This document shows positions 35,001 to 48,599 of a stretch of 64,000 nucleotides of DNA, in pieces. Under the pieces are notes generated by a model. It was not told the origin of the DNA. It saw only the letters and a program-made list of their open reading frames with translations, and searched no databases. Every line of letters starts with the position of its first letter. Within the stretch, counting starts at the first letter, position 1. The DNA is from Sclerodactyla briareus (Eukaryota; Echinodermata; Holothuroidea; Dendrochirotida; Sclerodactylidae), in the NCBI GenBank assembly GCA_026419785.1, contig JAODTK010003154.1:124001-188000 (forward strand), given 5' to 3'. The position numbers and the translations under genes are program-made.

Positions 35001-36782
35001 ACCCTATTTGAGGATGGATCAAATAACAAAAATTCCAACAGTTATTATATTATTATTTCAGGCTAACTGATGGCATTTGATAGGCTTAATTTAAACTGCT
35101 ATGATGAGTGCACGAAACGAAAGGAAGAAGAAAATGTGTTCGATCAATAGTACAGGTCAGGATAAGATGCCAAGTGTCCTGGAGCATTCGAATGCAGACA
35201 GAGATAAACAGCAAACTAATAATCAAATGCAAACTGATGCAAACAAGAGACAACTCGTAGAAGGTATGTCCAGTGAGCAAATATACGATAGAAGTGAACA
35301 TATTATTTACATGTTGCCGGAACATTGATAGGGCAGAAATCCCATAATAAGAGGGTAACCAATCGAATGTTACGGAAAAAAGGACTGTTGTTTCGTTTTC
35401 TATGAGTATTCAAGAACAACGATAAATGAATAAATGATGGATTTGAAACCCCTTAAGAACAAGACCGAGGACAATGATGAACAAAATGTATCTAGAAAAA
35501 ACAATCATGATAGGAAAAACAAAAAAGATTCTTTCTAATACACCTCGTATATTGCTTAAAGTTACTTTGGTTTGCAATCCCTACTCATGATGATACTCAT
35601 TGATGAGACTCTCACGTCATGGATGAGTTCACTCCACGTCACAATCAAGGTCCTACGGCTCTTTAATAATACATGATAATAATTAAAATTAGATGGACAC
35701 GCAAATACACAAGGGTTCTGATAAATAAACCTGACAACAAACAGTAGCACAAAGCCATTACTAAAAAAATGAGTTTCTCCGTTAGATTGAAAGTTTTCAC
35801 AAAGGGTGTACGTGCCGAAGAGGTATTGTTACGGCCCGTGGGATTCACAACCTATTGGAGTGGACCCGAAAATAGAGGGACACTGGGGAGACATAAATTT
35901 ATGTTTCGAACTTCTGAAGATAGCATACGAGGTGTCTCACCTTCCATACAAAAATATTCGATCCACTAACATTAAACATTGGGCTAGGTGGTACTGGCAG
36001 GGGAAAGGGAAACGAAGCAGAAATACATAGAACTTATGGCGTTACTTAAACTTGTGGCAAACACACACACATCCTGCTTATTCGCAGGCCGGGGCAGCTA
36101 TCCACCATCAACAGCGGGTCCCGAACCGGCTCCCAAAGCGCCTATTGTTATGCAAAGCTCCGCAATGCAAACTCGCTAATTACGTTAGTAGACACTGGGG
36201 AAACCCGCAGTACGGAGACCGAGAAGTAACCCCGTGACACTCCCCGGGGAAACAGTAAACAACCAACTAAACGTATAGACATTAAACAAAAAAAACCTAG
36301 TTGGATAGTCCCCCCATTCCAGACCGGCGCCGCCGAGTTGCGTGATCGTCTCTAATATTTGGCCATTCTGTGACAACATAGTTCTCGACCGACAACGTTC
36401 TTGCCCCAGATCCAAGTACGGCTCACACCCATCGCAAGGACGCTCAGTATCGATCATTGGTGATGACAAGTTGACAAAAGGTATCTTCAGCGCTGGCTCC
36501 GCCCTCGCTCGGATGGACAAAAAATGGAAAATGATCCTCTTGCCTTGTCCCAACCGCTAATGCCGGTTTACACGCATTTTGGAGAGTCTCTTAACGAGAC
36601 GACAGGCCTTGCCATGGACTCTAACTGGGGCTCTTCCCATTCCTTCTTCGTCAGTACCTGCATGACATGGATTCTGTAATTTTCAGTAAAGGAGACATAT
36701 GGAACAGTCTTTAGAGGACGCAGGTTAACGATGCATTTAATTTTTTAGCTGCGGGGTAAGCAGCTTTACAAGTTATCATGTC

Positions 36783-36855
36783 TCCCCGTCCGCTCGTTCG
36801 TTCGTTAGTCCGTTTCGTTCGTTCGTTCGTCCGTTGTTGCGTCCGTTCATTCGTT
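36783..36855. repeat. (CGTT)n imperfect microsatellite
   Basis: CGTTCGTTCGT-type tetranucleotide repeat with CGTC and AGTC interruptions. The equivalent position in the second duplication copy is at 45241-45300. Confidence 0.85.
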
Positions 36856-36969
36856 AATGTCAGTTTGAAACTCGGTGGGTGGGTTGAAGCAGCAACGAGC
36901 TACAGCTGAGTTACATTTTTAGCTCAAACCCCCTATGCTGGTTGAGCTATTGTGATGCCCCATGTCATT

Positions 36970-37078
36970 ATATCTATCATGCTATCTATCTATCATCTCT
37001 ATTCTATCTATCTATCTATCTTCTATCTATCTATCTATCTACCTCCTCCACATCTATCGATCGTATCTATCGAGCTAT
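36970..37078. repeat. (CTAT)n microsatellite, copy 1
   Basis: Imperfect CTAT/TCTA tetranucleotide repeat of about 100 bases. The tract in the duplicate is shorter (45428-45505). Confidence 0.93.
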
Positions 37079-37257
37079 CCAGTCTGTAACTTTGCTTTTG
37101 GGCACACAAAATGTTCGTGCTTTTTGATGAATCGGACCATGACTTGGTCACAATATTTGACTGTTGGGTCATCGATGACCACCTAAAGGTCAAGGGCAAA
37201 TGGCATTGAAGGGGCACAATGGGCCAGTAAATGGGAACTGCACAAAATGGTTGCTGT

Positions 37258-38144
37258 TAATGATGTTCTAACAGCCGTACTTCGGGGTTGTTCACGAATT
37301 TTTGTTTTGTTCGAAGGTCCCTCCTGGGCCCGAGGGCCACCATTTTATCAATTCTCACAGTAGTACTTGAAAATGCATCTCCTCCAAAACAAATTATATT
37401 TCTTCGAAGTTAATGTATGTTTACTTGGGTTAGAGGGCCATTGGGGGGGTTTTCGGGAATTTGGATTTTGGGCCAGGGACCAGTTTGGGTGAAGGGTCCG
37501 TTTAGGTCGAAATAACGCGAAAATCTGTATCTCCTACAATTTTAGTTGAACAAGTGCTGAATGTCGGTTATAATGATGGTCTAATAGAGTTCACCCTTTG
37601 GCGGTGTTCAGAATTTTTTGTTCCAAGTTCGACTTGTGCCGAGCGGCCCATTTTTGAGATTCCACACCAAAAATGTGCTTGAATGGAATATCTCACCCCC
37701 ATAAGCTTCACATTGTTGGTCGCAAAGTTTAACTGTAATGGTCCTTGGGTAGAGGGCCATTGGGTTTGTTCAGGAGTTTTGCCCTCCCAGGGCCCAGTTA
37801 CCCCCTAAGGATCCCATTATATGAAAACTGTTAAATCTTGTACCCTCTACAAATTCATTTGCACCATGCTGATGTTCGACCATAATGATGGTCTAATAGC
37901 CCGCACCTCAGGGTGCCCGGGCTTTGGGACCGATACAAATGGTGGGACCGACGGCCAACCATGGGGCATTACGCAAAAATGCTTTCTCCTATACAAGTTT
38001 TGGTGCACTGGATATGACATTTCTTTCATAATAAATAAACAGTCTGTACCGTTAGGTGTTCAGGAATTTTGGATTCAAGTCCACCACTCGTGCCCGAGGG
38101 CTCATTTTATGAAATTTCATGGAATTTTCACACATGTACTTGAA
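37258..38144. repeat. ~300-bp satellite with GGGCCCGAGGGCCC-type motifs, copy 1
   Basis: Three units run to the duplication junction. The gctgatgttc..taatgatg.tctaatag landmark lies near 37258, 37555 and 37868, and gggtagagggccattggg near 37432 and 37743, giving a ~300-313-base period. Each unit has two half-units of about 150 bases, both with aggaattttgg followed by cccgagggccca and a tgcatctcctcc-type phrase, suggesting an older 150-bp ancestor. Confidence 0.75.
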
Positions 38145-39601
38145 ATGACTAGTGGAAAACAATCCAGATCACCCACTGCATGAGTCATTGCTGCTTGCCT
38201 CATCCTCAGAATTTTTTTGCCATTGAATTGTGGAGCAAGTGTGACTCTTACTGGGCATGCTCACCTCCTACATTCGTGTACGACACATCAATTCATTTGT
38301 GCCTCTTATAGGTCAAATGAGCCTTTGGATAATCCTTTGAATGACATATTGTAATTTCAATACACCGCCTGTCCTTTTGGCGAGCTGATTACAGTGACAA
38401 GTTAGCTGAATTTACCGATGATGGCGTTTGCCATAGACAACGAGCGATGGTGACAATTGGGAAAACTACAGTGTTTCCTTTTCAATGAAACAATTCAGAG
38501 GTTTTGAGGTGTGTTTCAAAGTCCATGCTAGTATCATCCAGATATACTGCTACAGTGCTCGTCGAGACGCTATGACGCCACGTTCAATCTTTCCGGGTGT
38601 TACGAGCCGATTTGTCTCCTCCAAGTAGGTACCAGTAATGGTTGGGGCGATAAGTCTTTAAAAACATTTTCTAATTAGTTATAGTTCTTTTCCTTCATTC
38701 GTTCATCCGTTAGTCATGCGTCACAATTTTCTACGTACAATATTTCAGGTCGTAAGGTGGATATTAATTTGTCTATGTAGTACGAATCGCCTTGTCCCAT
38801 ATTGTGGGTTGGTGTGGCCATATCCCCGTCTTAGTTGTCTGGATAGGCCAACTTCCGCTGCTGGGCAGCGACGATGAATTTGAGTATGCTCCACACTACT
38901 CTTTTACAGGATGATCGTCTTTTGTTCCTCAGATCACGTGCAGGTACGAAACACGGTCGACTTTAAATCCTAAAGAAAACCGCATGATGTCAGCTTGCAT
39001 GACCCTGCAAACTTCTTTGTTTTCTATTGAAATAACCTAATTTTCACTCTCCCAAAGCTTTAGTGTTTCGGGAGCGTAGCCAATGAGTCGGGTTGGTTGG
39101 TGTGACAGTTCCTTTGTGCTAGAAACACAAACCATCTTCTGCTAAGTGTTGACGTATTCACAAATGATACAATCAAATGCATACCTATATTTTCCTGTGT
39201 TGATTCCATAGTGTTATTGCTCTTAGCGCGGCGTTTCCATGCCCGCGGGGGGCCTTGCGGGCGTTTCTGCGAATCTGGGCCTGTACCGATTTCTTTTCCG
39301 CCCGCCAGCGGTCCGCCGTGTTAATTTCCTGCATCAATTCCCCGGGGATTTCCTGCAATCTTACCGGCTTGAGCGGGATAATGTGAATAGAGGGACAATT
39401 TATGTTCAATAAGGTTCCCAGCAACATTCATGAACTGTTTTCAACCTCAGGGATTGAGATTTTTATACAGATTGTGTTTATATTCACCGGCCAGACACCT
39501 ATTTGAACACATTTACTGTTTAATTAAACCGAGAATTGTCAAGTATTTGCAGATTAAACCTCCAACACATGTCATATGGGAAGTTTTAATGGGTCTCTCA
39601 C

Positions 39602-40270
39602 TCGATGTTCCAAGGGTCCGATGTTCCCCGTTTTTGTTATTTTTTATGATCCCATGATTTACTAGGTTCGATGTTCCCGAAATTCGATGTTCCCAGGGTC
39701 CGATTACCAGAGTCCGCAGTTTTCCCCGTTTTCGGTCATAATTTTTAATGATCCTGATTTCGAGTTCGATGTGTCCAGTGTTCGATGTTTCCCTAGGGTT
39801 TGATGATTCCCCGCGTTTTTGTATATATATTATATATGTATATATATATCTATATATATATATAATATATATCTATATTATATATATTAAAGTATATATA
39901 TATATAATATATTATATTAGATATATTATATATATTAATAGATATATATATATATATATCTGTGTGTATCTGTTATTATTTTGAACATCTGGACCCTGGG
40001 AACACGGACCTGGAACCGAACCGTCAATTCATGGGCTCATTAAAAGTTTTAACAAAAACGGGAACATCGGACCGGGGAACATCGGATCCTGGAACATCGG
40101 CCCCCCAGGAAACATCGTACCCTGGGAAGCATCGAACCCTGGCAATCGAACCTCTGTAATTCATGATCATTCAATTAACAAACGGGACAAGCACCCTAGG
40201 AACATCGACCCCTGGGAAAATTCGACCCCGTGAACCTCGCCCTGGGAACATCGAACCCTGGAACATTGAC
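39602..40270. repeat. CGATGTT/(TA)n palindrome, duplicate copy
   Basis: Same layout as 31101-31790: left arm 39602-39820, TA core 39821-39960, right arm 39982-40270. Both arms keep the ttcgatgttccc / gggaacatcgaa inverted motifs in opposite orientation. Confidence 0.82.
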
Positions 40271-40466
40271 CATCGCCCCCGTTTTAATCGTTGACTTCCG
40301 ACCATGGTTTCATAGATAAACACCGGTGTTTTTAGGTTTAACACTAGTGGTCGTCACGGTGTTTGATAAATGAATAACATGTGATAAATATACCTAATAT
40401 AGGCTCATCGGTTCTTTATAGCGTGCAATACACCTTAAGGGAGAAGAGTGTGCGTGAACTTCTGGA

Positions 40467-40550
40467 AACGCCCGCCCCCCGCCCGCGTGCATCGGCCGAG
40501 TCATTCAAAACGCCCGCCCGCCCGCCCGCCCGCGTGCATGTAAACGGGTT
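40467..40550. repeat. (CCCG)n repeat, duplicate copy
   Basis: Corresponds to 31985-32080, with the same two-unit structure and gcatg..aaacg spacer. Confidence 0.75.
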
Positions 40551-43500
40551 TCGTTGAAATGAATGTACCTATATTAATCCGCCTGGCTGCTAATCAGCGG
40601 CTGCCTTTCAGCCTTCTTCTCATTCGATCAGAGTACAGACTTGCCCTGTATCCATGAGCCGGAATCTAGGATTAATATGTCCAGGCCCGCTAGCTCGCGT
40701 TCCTGGTTCATGATAATTAGATCGACTCCGATAGCCCAACGCGCCTCATTCAAGAGCGTTTCTAACGTATACCGTCTGCATGACGAAGCTATCCCTTCAG
40801 GATTGAAACATACTGCATTTCCGTTTTCAACTCCTGCAAGCAACGATAATCAAATATTTAAAACGGACAACTGTTTTCATTCCACCAGACATGAAGTGCC
40901 AATGGTTTTTTCGGGATAATGGGGTATTCCTCCAAAGAAAAAAAAACTTGACGGAAAAAAACTGTGTTCAGTTTCATTATCTTTTGATTATGGTTCTAAA
41001 GGTATAAGGGGACCACGATATACCATTCCGCCGTGCATTGTCTGCTCTTGTCATCTACAATCCGCAATACGAATATAGCGCAGTAAATAAGTCAATTGTG
41101 ACGAAATTCCCACCAATTTCGAAAGGTAGCCCCAAATTTACTGCAGTTAACTCTAAAGTCACTCTCTCAACTGATACGTTAGTCAGCGCAATTCCTTTCT
41201 TTTCCAAATGGCCATCTCCTGCCAGATACATCATAAAATACATTTTTGAGTTTTTAAATAAATACCGGTTCATCACCAACCATTTCATCGTTCCGATAGA
41301 ATTTCTGGTCAATATGCCCTATAATGACATTTAACCCTTACAGAAACTAAAGTTTATATATTCTAACTTGTGTACTATTCAATGTCGGTTACCCACCCAT
41401 TCTACTATATATATAAAAAAAAGAAACAATATGATTATGAGATGCTCGAACACTTTCCAGCATTGCTGCCATTCAAAGGAGAAATTCTTCAATTACATTC
41501 AGTATTGGTACTCAAGATTCTTTTGGTCTATTAGATCTAGATCTGGCCAGTGTTGTCATCAAAGATGTTGGGCAATTGCTGTACCCAGTAATCTGAAATG
41601 AGTAAAAATAGGTCCGCTGCTGATGAGGAGACCTCATGCTACAGGCATTCACACACGACATTATTCATTGCCAAAAGAAGATTCCCATGACAAGTACTTA
41701 TCTCGGGCGCCTTGGTGAAGATATAAGGAAAGCAGCCAGATCGGAATGTTTTGAGTTGTTCCCAAACTGTCCCATCTCCTGGCCGGAAAGAGAGACGTAT
41801 CTGCATTAAGCGATAGTGTCAGGTTGTCAATGGCAGCTAGAAATCTAAAATCACTCGTTGCAGTCCCCATAGGGAATGTCTAGCAGATTGCATCATGTCG
41901 ATGGTTGCAGCTTATGGGTCCCTATATAGTCCATCCGCCAACCGGAAATCAATGAAAAGACTTAATCTGTTCTGGCGACTTCCCTAACCTAACAGCTCAC
42001 CAATCTTAGAAGACTTGTAGGCGAGCGAACATCTGGACAATGCGCCAAGTTCAAATGTTCGGCCTGGAGGGAGATTTGTTCACAGGACTCTATGCTGAGC
42101 GACACCACCCATTTTTGCGCGGGGGAAGCAAAATAAGTGAGGGATAGTACCCCCTCATATTGCCCAGAGTGCTAGAAAAGTGCCGAATGCCTCAATTTCG
42201 GCTGCATTGTCTACACAAAAACATAGGAAAAACTCTGTCCATGCAGTGGTTATGACAATTTGATTGATTTTTTTCTGCAATAGAAGGTTCAGCTGCGGGT
42301 AGTAACGTTTTTTGTTATCATTTTCCCACCATCTTCGGTAAGTTCAATCCGTGGAAAAACACTTACATCCATAATTCATTTTCCTTCTTTATTATATCTT
42401 TGAATTGACTGAGAACTAAGAAGGACAGTTCGAAATGCCTTAGGAGGTATAATGCATTTATATCCTCTTTTTTACCTTATTTTTCCTTTTTAATGTTAAA
42501 ATACCTTTCTGGTTGAGGTTAATTTGCCTGTTTACAGAGACTGTACACTGTAAATTAAAAACAAAAAGATATCCCAAGATATTACATGGTAGAATATATG
42601 CTATGAGCATTGTTCTGCGCTAGCAGGGAAAAACACGGTTTTGCTCGCATTTTTCAAACCGGCAATCACCATATTTTGTTATGTCAATGGTGTTTGTGCC
42701 AGAAAATATCCCAACTCTCACTCCGAAGGCTCGGGCAGATCCTCTCGTTTAGTTCCCCACCATACACTACACGTAAATGGTATTCGGAATATGGGGTGGT
42801 AAGGATTCAAATAACGTTCTACTTCCTACGAACAAAATGTCTAACCTTTTTCGACCACTGGCATGATAGCACAATGTTCGTCAAATGTCGCACAATCCGA
42901 TGAATCCTACGAGGTATACATGTGGTATATCTATATTTACAAGATGCCATAAATATCGAGTGTATCAGACATCGATAATAAGCATCCGGCCATACCAAGT
43001 GTCATCATTATACTTTGGTAGTGGAATTTAGTTTTGAATTTAACCTTCAACTGTCATTGTCCACGGTATGTTAACCTAAACACCCCAGTGCGACGTTTTC
43101 GTGCCGTCGAACTTTTGAGGCTGATGAAGTGATTTTGAGGTCGCTTCACCTGGTAAAACTTTTTATCTATTTGCCCTCTCCTTTGGCGGCGCTTTTCATA
43201 GGCGCCTTTCCTCACACGAGGAGAGTTGATTGTCAAGATTTGTTCGCATTCTTTCTCTCAGCGGATACGCCAGGTAATTACGTCACTGAAGTGATTCATG
43301 GCTGCCTTCGAATTCCGCGGCATGGGGAGAGAATATTTATAACCTATCCGCAATATGTTATTGATGCCCGTTGAATTGAATTCCTCGACAGAATGTGCTC
43401 CTACAACCGACACTGGTTACTGGCAGACACCCTAACACCACATAAATCCTGAATACAATTTTCTAAAGCCCCTATTTTGAGGCTGGATCAAATACAAATA

Positions 43501-45240
43501 GATGGCCAACGTTATTTATATTATTATTCAGGATAACTGAGCATTTGTATGCTAATTTAAACTTCTACTTGATTGAGATGCAAGCGAAATGTGAGAAAAC
43601 ATGGTTTCTTAATCAAATTTACAGTCATGTATATCCCATGTATCGGAGCATCGAATTGCGACATAGATAAACAGCAAACTAAACTCAATTTGCAAGCAAA
43701 TGAACACAATAGACAACTCGTAGAAGTTGTCCAGTAGCAAATTTTCGACAGAATGACATACTATTTACATGTTGCCGGAACATATCGTAGGTCAATTAAA
43801 TCCCATTAATAAGGAGGTGACCCCTCGGATGTACTCGAAACAACTGTTTTCGTTTATTCCTATGGACAGTCATGACACGATAGGAGTAAATGATGGATCT
43901 GAAACCCCTTAATAAACAAGCCCGAGGCCTGATGAACAAAATGTTCTAGAGCAGCATCATGATAGGCAATACACTTTTCTTTTCTTATACACCTCGTATG
44001 CGAAGTTTTCTTTGTTTTGCAATCCTACTACATGATTATCTCATTGATGCAGACTCCACGTCTGATGAGTTTCACAGCAGGTCAACTCAAGGTCCTACGG
44101 GCTCTTTAATCCTCGATACTAATTTAATTTATGACACGCTCATACACAAGGTTCGATAATAAAACCCATAGGCAAAACCGTAGCACCAGAGCCAGTACCT
44201 TATAAATGGAACTTGTCCGTCTAGATTTGAAAGTTTTCACAAGGGTGACGTGCGAATAGCGTAGTGTTACGGTTGGGCCCGTGAGTTCCCAACCTATTGT
44301 AGGTACACGAGTAAGATGGACTGTGGAAGACATAAAGTTTTAATGGTTTTCGACTTCTGAAGATAGACTACGAGGGGTCTCACCTTCCATACACAACAAT
44401 ATTCGGATCACTAACTTAACCTTGAGCTGTGGTACTGGCAGTGGGACAAGGGGAACCTAATTAATACTAACCCAAGAACTTATGGCGTTAACTTAAACTT
44501 GTGTCAACACAACACATCCTGCTTATTCGCAGGCCGGGGCAGCTCTCCCCATCAACAGCGGTCCCGCCGAACCGTCCTCCCAAAACTCCTATTGTTTGCA
44601 AAGCTTCCGCAATGCAACTCGCTATTACGTTAGTAGCACTGCGCCACCGCAGTCCGGAGACCGCGAATAACCCCGTGGACCTCCCCGCTTAAAGTAACAC
44701 CACCTATCACGTAGAGACATTAACTCGTTGTATAGTCCCCTCATCCATACCGGCGGCCGCCGAGTTCTGCGTGAATCGTCGCTATATGCCATTTCTGTGC
44801 CCATCGTTCTCGACCGACAACGTTTCTTGCCCCAGATTCCAAGAATAGCGGGGGGGTTGGTTTTTTTCTCACACCCCCATCGCAGCGACGGCTCAGTATC
44901 GATCATTTGTGATGACAAGTTTGTACACCAGTCTCTTCAGCGCTGGCTCCGCCCTCGCTGGATGGACCCAAATGGACAATGATCCCTCGTGCCAGCCGTT
45001 AGTCCAACCGCTTAATCGGGTTACACCGCTTGGGCTTCTCGCTCACGTACGACCGCGCCTGCCTGGACTCTGCTAACTGGGGCTCTTCCGCATTCCTTCT
45101 CGTCGTACATGCTGACTGGATTCTTATTTTCATTAAAGTCAGACATTGAAAATCTTTAGAGGAAGAGGTCTAACGATTCTTTACATTTTTTAGCTGCGGG
45201 TACGGCAGCTGCTCTGTCATTCCATTGACTCATCCTTCCG

Positions 45241-45300
45241 TTTTTTTTTTTTTTGTTCGTTCGTTCGTTCGTGCGTTAGTTAGTTCGTTGGTCCGTTCTG
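45241..45300. repeat. (CGTT)n microsatellite, duplicate copy
   Basis: Corresponds to 36783-36855 but is preceded by a run of about 14 T (45240-45254) that is absent from the first copy. Confidence 0.8.
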
Positions 45301-45427
45301 TTGTCACGTTCATGTTCGTATTTCGGTTGAAACTCGAGTGGGTGTTTGAAGCATTGCATAGCTGGCTGATTCCATTTTTAATCTCAAACCACTATAGCTG
45401 GGTTGAGGCTATTGTGATCCATACATT

Positions 45428-45505
45428 CTATCTATCTATCTATCTTTATCTATCTATCTAGCTTCCTATCTATCTACTACCTATTAGCTATCTATCTATC
45501 TTCTC
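45428..45505. repeat. (CTAT)n microsatellite, duplicate copy
   Basis: Corresponds to 36970-37078 and is shorter by about 30 bases. Different array lengths are expected whether the copies are real duplicates or alleles. Confidence 0.9.
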
Positions 45506-45679
45506 TCCAGTCTGTAAACTTTTGCTTTTTGGGCCACAATGTCGTTGCTTTGATGATCTGACCGACTTTGGTCCACTGTTTTTTTGACTGTTGGTTTCAC
45601 ATGACCACCTAAAGGTCGGTCTTGCATTGGGTGGAAGGGGCACAATTGGCCAGTAAGTGGAAACCTGCAAATGGGTGCT

Positions 45680-46870
45680 CGGTCTACTGATGTTCTAACC
45701 GCCGTCACCTTCGGGGTGTCACGAATTTTTTGTTTTGGCGAAGGTCCCTCCTGCCCGAGGGCACCTTTTATCAATTTCTCACGTAGTACTTGAATGCATC
45801 TCACTCCCAAAACAATTATATTTCTTCGAGTCCATGTACTTTTCCTTGGGTAAGGGCCATTGGGGGTGTCGGGCATTTTGGGCCCAGGACCCATTTGGGG
45901 CTGAAGGGTCCCGTTATGTGAAATACCGCGAATCTTGTATCTCCTACAATTTTCTTTGAACAGTGCTGATGTTCTCATAATGACTGGGTTCAATAGACGT
46001 ACCTTTGGGTGGTTTTCAGAATTTTTTGTTCAAGTTCCGACTTGTGCCCGAGGGCCCATTTTATGAGATTTCCACACAATGGGGCTTGATTGCTGCTCCT
46101 CCCCATAGGTTCCATTGTTTCTTCAAAGCTACATGTAAATGGTCCTTGGGTAGAGGGCCATTGGGTTTGTTCAGAAGTTTGCTCCCAGGGCCCAGTTTAC
46201 TCCCCGAAGGACCTTAAATGAATACTGTTAACTCTGTACCTCCTCCAGATCTATGCAACCCATGCTGATGTTCTACATAACTGATGGTCAATAGCCGCAC
46301 CTCTTCAGGTGCCCCGGGCTTTGGACCCTATACCAATGTGGGCCCGCCGCCCATCATGTTTAATTACGCAAAATGCTTCCGCCTCTTCCACGTTTGGTGT
46401 CCTGTAATGACAGTCTTTCATAATAATAGCATGTTGTACCTTTAGGTGTCAGGAATTTTGATCCAGGTCCCCACTCGTGCCCGAGGGGCTCTTTTTGAAT
46501 TTCATGGATTTCACCACATTGAATCTTGAATGCATCTCCTTCCCAAGAACAAATCCTTTGAATGTTTACATGTAATGTTCCTCGGTTAGGGGTCTAACTG
46601 AGGTGTTTTGAAGAAACTTCTGATGAAGGCCCCAATGTGGGCCCTGTTGCCCATCCATATTAAAGCAGTGAACAAATGTTTTTCAAATTTTGACTGCACA
46701 TAAGTGCTGGTGTTCGGTCATACGTGAGTTCCTAGTAGCCGTACCTTCAGAAATGTTGGACTTGCAGGCCCAGGTTTGGGCCCGAGGGCCCATCACATTG
46801 CAATCCCAACAAAATGCTTTCTCCTCCTACAAGTGCTGATGAGTCTAATGGTAGTCCATACCATGGCTTC
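45680..46870. repeat. ~300-bp satellite, copy 2 and outward extension
   Basis: The gctgatgttc landmark recurs near 45690, 45966, 46264, 46707 and 46836. Units up to 46530 match copy 1 of the duplication; those beyond lie outside it and are more diverged. The 165-codon minus-strand frame at 45496-45993 lies entirely in this satellite and the CTAT repeat, and is not kept open in copy 1. Confidence 0.75.
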
Positions 46871-47470
46871 TCCAGAATTTTTGGTCCAAGTGACCCAGTT
46901 GAAGCCGTACACCTATCTACTCTATCCAGTGGTGTCACAATCGTCTTTTTTGCCCCCAAACAGTCATTCTGGCCACGGATGGTCCGACCAACTTGCCTTG
47001 CCCATTGGTATGACCCATGCGCCATGTTTGACTTCGTGATATTGGCCAGTTCAATACAGGACATACTGTTAAATTTCAAATGCATCTCCTCACTAAACAA
47101 GTACAGTTAGATTTTCTTGAAACTGTGTCAATAGATTTCGCTTCGGAGTGCTCTTTTCAGCTTTTTGGGCAGTTTGGATGCACATCATATAGTGTCCTAG
47201 AATTAGACCAGTACCTAAGATCTGATAAAATAAGCAAAACATTCATTTTTCGTGGTGTTGCCAAACTTTGTGACCCATGTTCCATTGACTTTTTTGACGT
47301 GTGAGGTCAAGGTCATAGGGCATTCAGCTGGATGGTGACTAAAGTGCGTACCAATGTTAATGGCCTGCTACGACATTTTCGGGTCTATGAAATATCATTG
47401 TCAAAGGTTGTCGGGGCCACATGGCCATTGCTTCCAACTGCTCTTGGCCCCATGATCTTGAACATTCACA
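46871..47470. repeat. Decayed continuation of the ~300-bp satellite
   Basis: Phrases typical of the satellite persist at lower similarity: agaatttttggtccaagtg (46870s), aaatgcatctcctcactaaa (47080) and gtcaaggtcatagggc (47310). Beyond about 47470 I can no longer follow the repeat. Short plus-strand frames here are unrecognised. Confidence 0.45.
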
Positions 47471-48599
47471 CATAACTTGTACATTTGTCTTGTACATTTG
47501 TGCAGTTTAGCTACATCAGCATTGGTGCTCTTGTTCGTTGCCATAGTGGTGAATTTTAATTAGTGCCAAGTTGATACCCCGATCGTTTTCATTCGTCACT
47601 TCTGGCGCGAACATGACAATCATATTGAACGTTTTAAAGACACGCTCCGTACATTCAGACAATCAAACTCAAGACTCCTCTTTCGTAAAGCATGTTTCTC
47701 TGGACGTATTCGAGTCCTCGTCCGCCATCACCAGTTTTGTGATTTATTACCGTGCCGATAATTGACAACAGGAGATGAGAACAACTATTACGAAAGTGCG
47801 CAGATCAACCATATAGCTGAAATTAAGAGCTGAGAAGACAAAATGGTTCCTTTTAATCACATCGTCAATACAAATGCGGCTTAGTCATAACCATGTCTTA
47901 GCATTCTTACACTAACAAGTTTATTACCTTGATACACCAAGTAACCGCTCAAAATAGATGAGAGTACAACATCACATGTGAGCTGTATTATTTATTCTAT
48001 AGTTAATTTTTCATTTATTCCGCATCCTTTCAAATCACATATTTCATAATTATTTATTGTGGACTGTCTTGCTTTAGAAAAATGTCACTTGGATGCGAAA
48101 AGATTAAAATAATAGACCTTTTTACATAATGACAGAAAAGTACAGTAATGACGTTTAGTTTAATTCAGTTGAGTGGGAGAGAGTCTTAAGGGAACTGAAT
48201 CCTCATGAACGACTCTGAAACCACACAAACCCAAAATGGACACATGACCTCAGATAAGTTTCCCTTTCTAGCATCTCCCGCACACTATCGTAAGTGTCAA
48301 TAGGATCGTATTCCACCAGCCTCTAATTCACATTGAGCTCCTTGCCATTTAAACTGGGAAAAAAAAACGTGGTCGTTAATATGCAATATGCATCACTTTG
48401 CGTTTCAAAAAGCAGCGTTGAAAAACTTCACTCATTATGCGAAAGACCATTTGTATTCGGTCCTTCTCTTTGAAACAATGGCACCATCATTCGAAATCAT
48501 TCCTCCGATACCAACTTGCGTGGTTGGCTGCAAAAAAAATAAAAAAATAACCTCAATTGCACAAGATCGTTATATACGCCAAAAGAGTGAGACTAAGAC
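47471..48599. other. Anonymous DNA, no gene seen
   Basis: No gene or repeat recognised. Frames at 47571-47765 and 48388-48609 are short and unfamiliar. Confidence 0.4.

Larger units (their letters stand above)
29649..38144 (+). repeat. 8.5-kb direct tandem duplication, copy 1
   Basis: This whole interval repeats head-to-tail at 38145-46530. The left edge reads atgactattggaaaacaatcc at 29649 and the junction reads atgactagtggaaaacaatcc at 38145, so offset and first-copy length are both about 8496 bases. Landmarks keep order throughout: family B (29805), CGATGTT palindrome (31101), CCCG repeats (31985), tctcgggcg..ccttggtgaagata (33241), CGTT and CTAT repeats (36.8-37.1 kb) and a ~300-bp satellite to the end. 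I found no gene that stays open in both copies. Confidence 0.92.
38145..46530 (+). repeat. 8.5-kb direct tandem duplication, copy 2
   Basis: Partner of 29649-38144, about 8386 bases long. I estimate roughly 85 percent identity by eye, and many differences are isolated one- or two-base insertions and deletions outside homopolymers. At its right end the satellite continues (tgcatctcc at 46531), so the breakpoint lies inside the satellite on this side and in family A/B-flanking DNA on the other. Confidence 0.92.

Noticed and set aside
45496..45993. 165-codon minus-strand open frame, the longest in the window
   Set aside because: Lies wholly in the ~300-bp satellite and CTAT microsatellite, and the corresponding part of the first duplication copy is not open.
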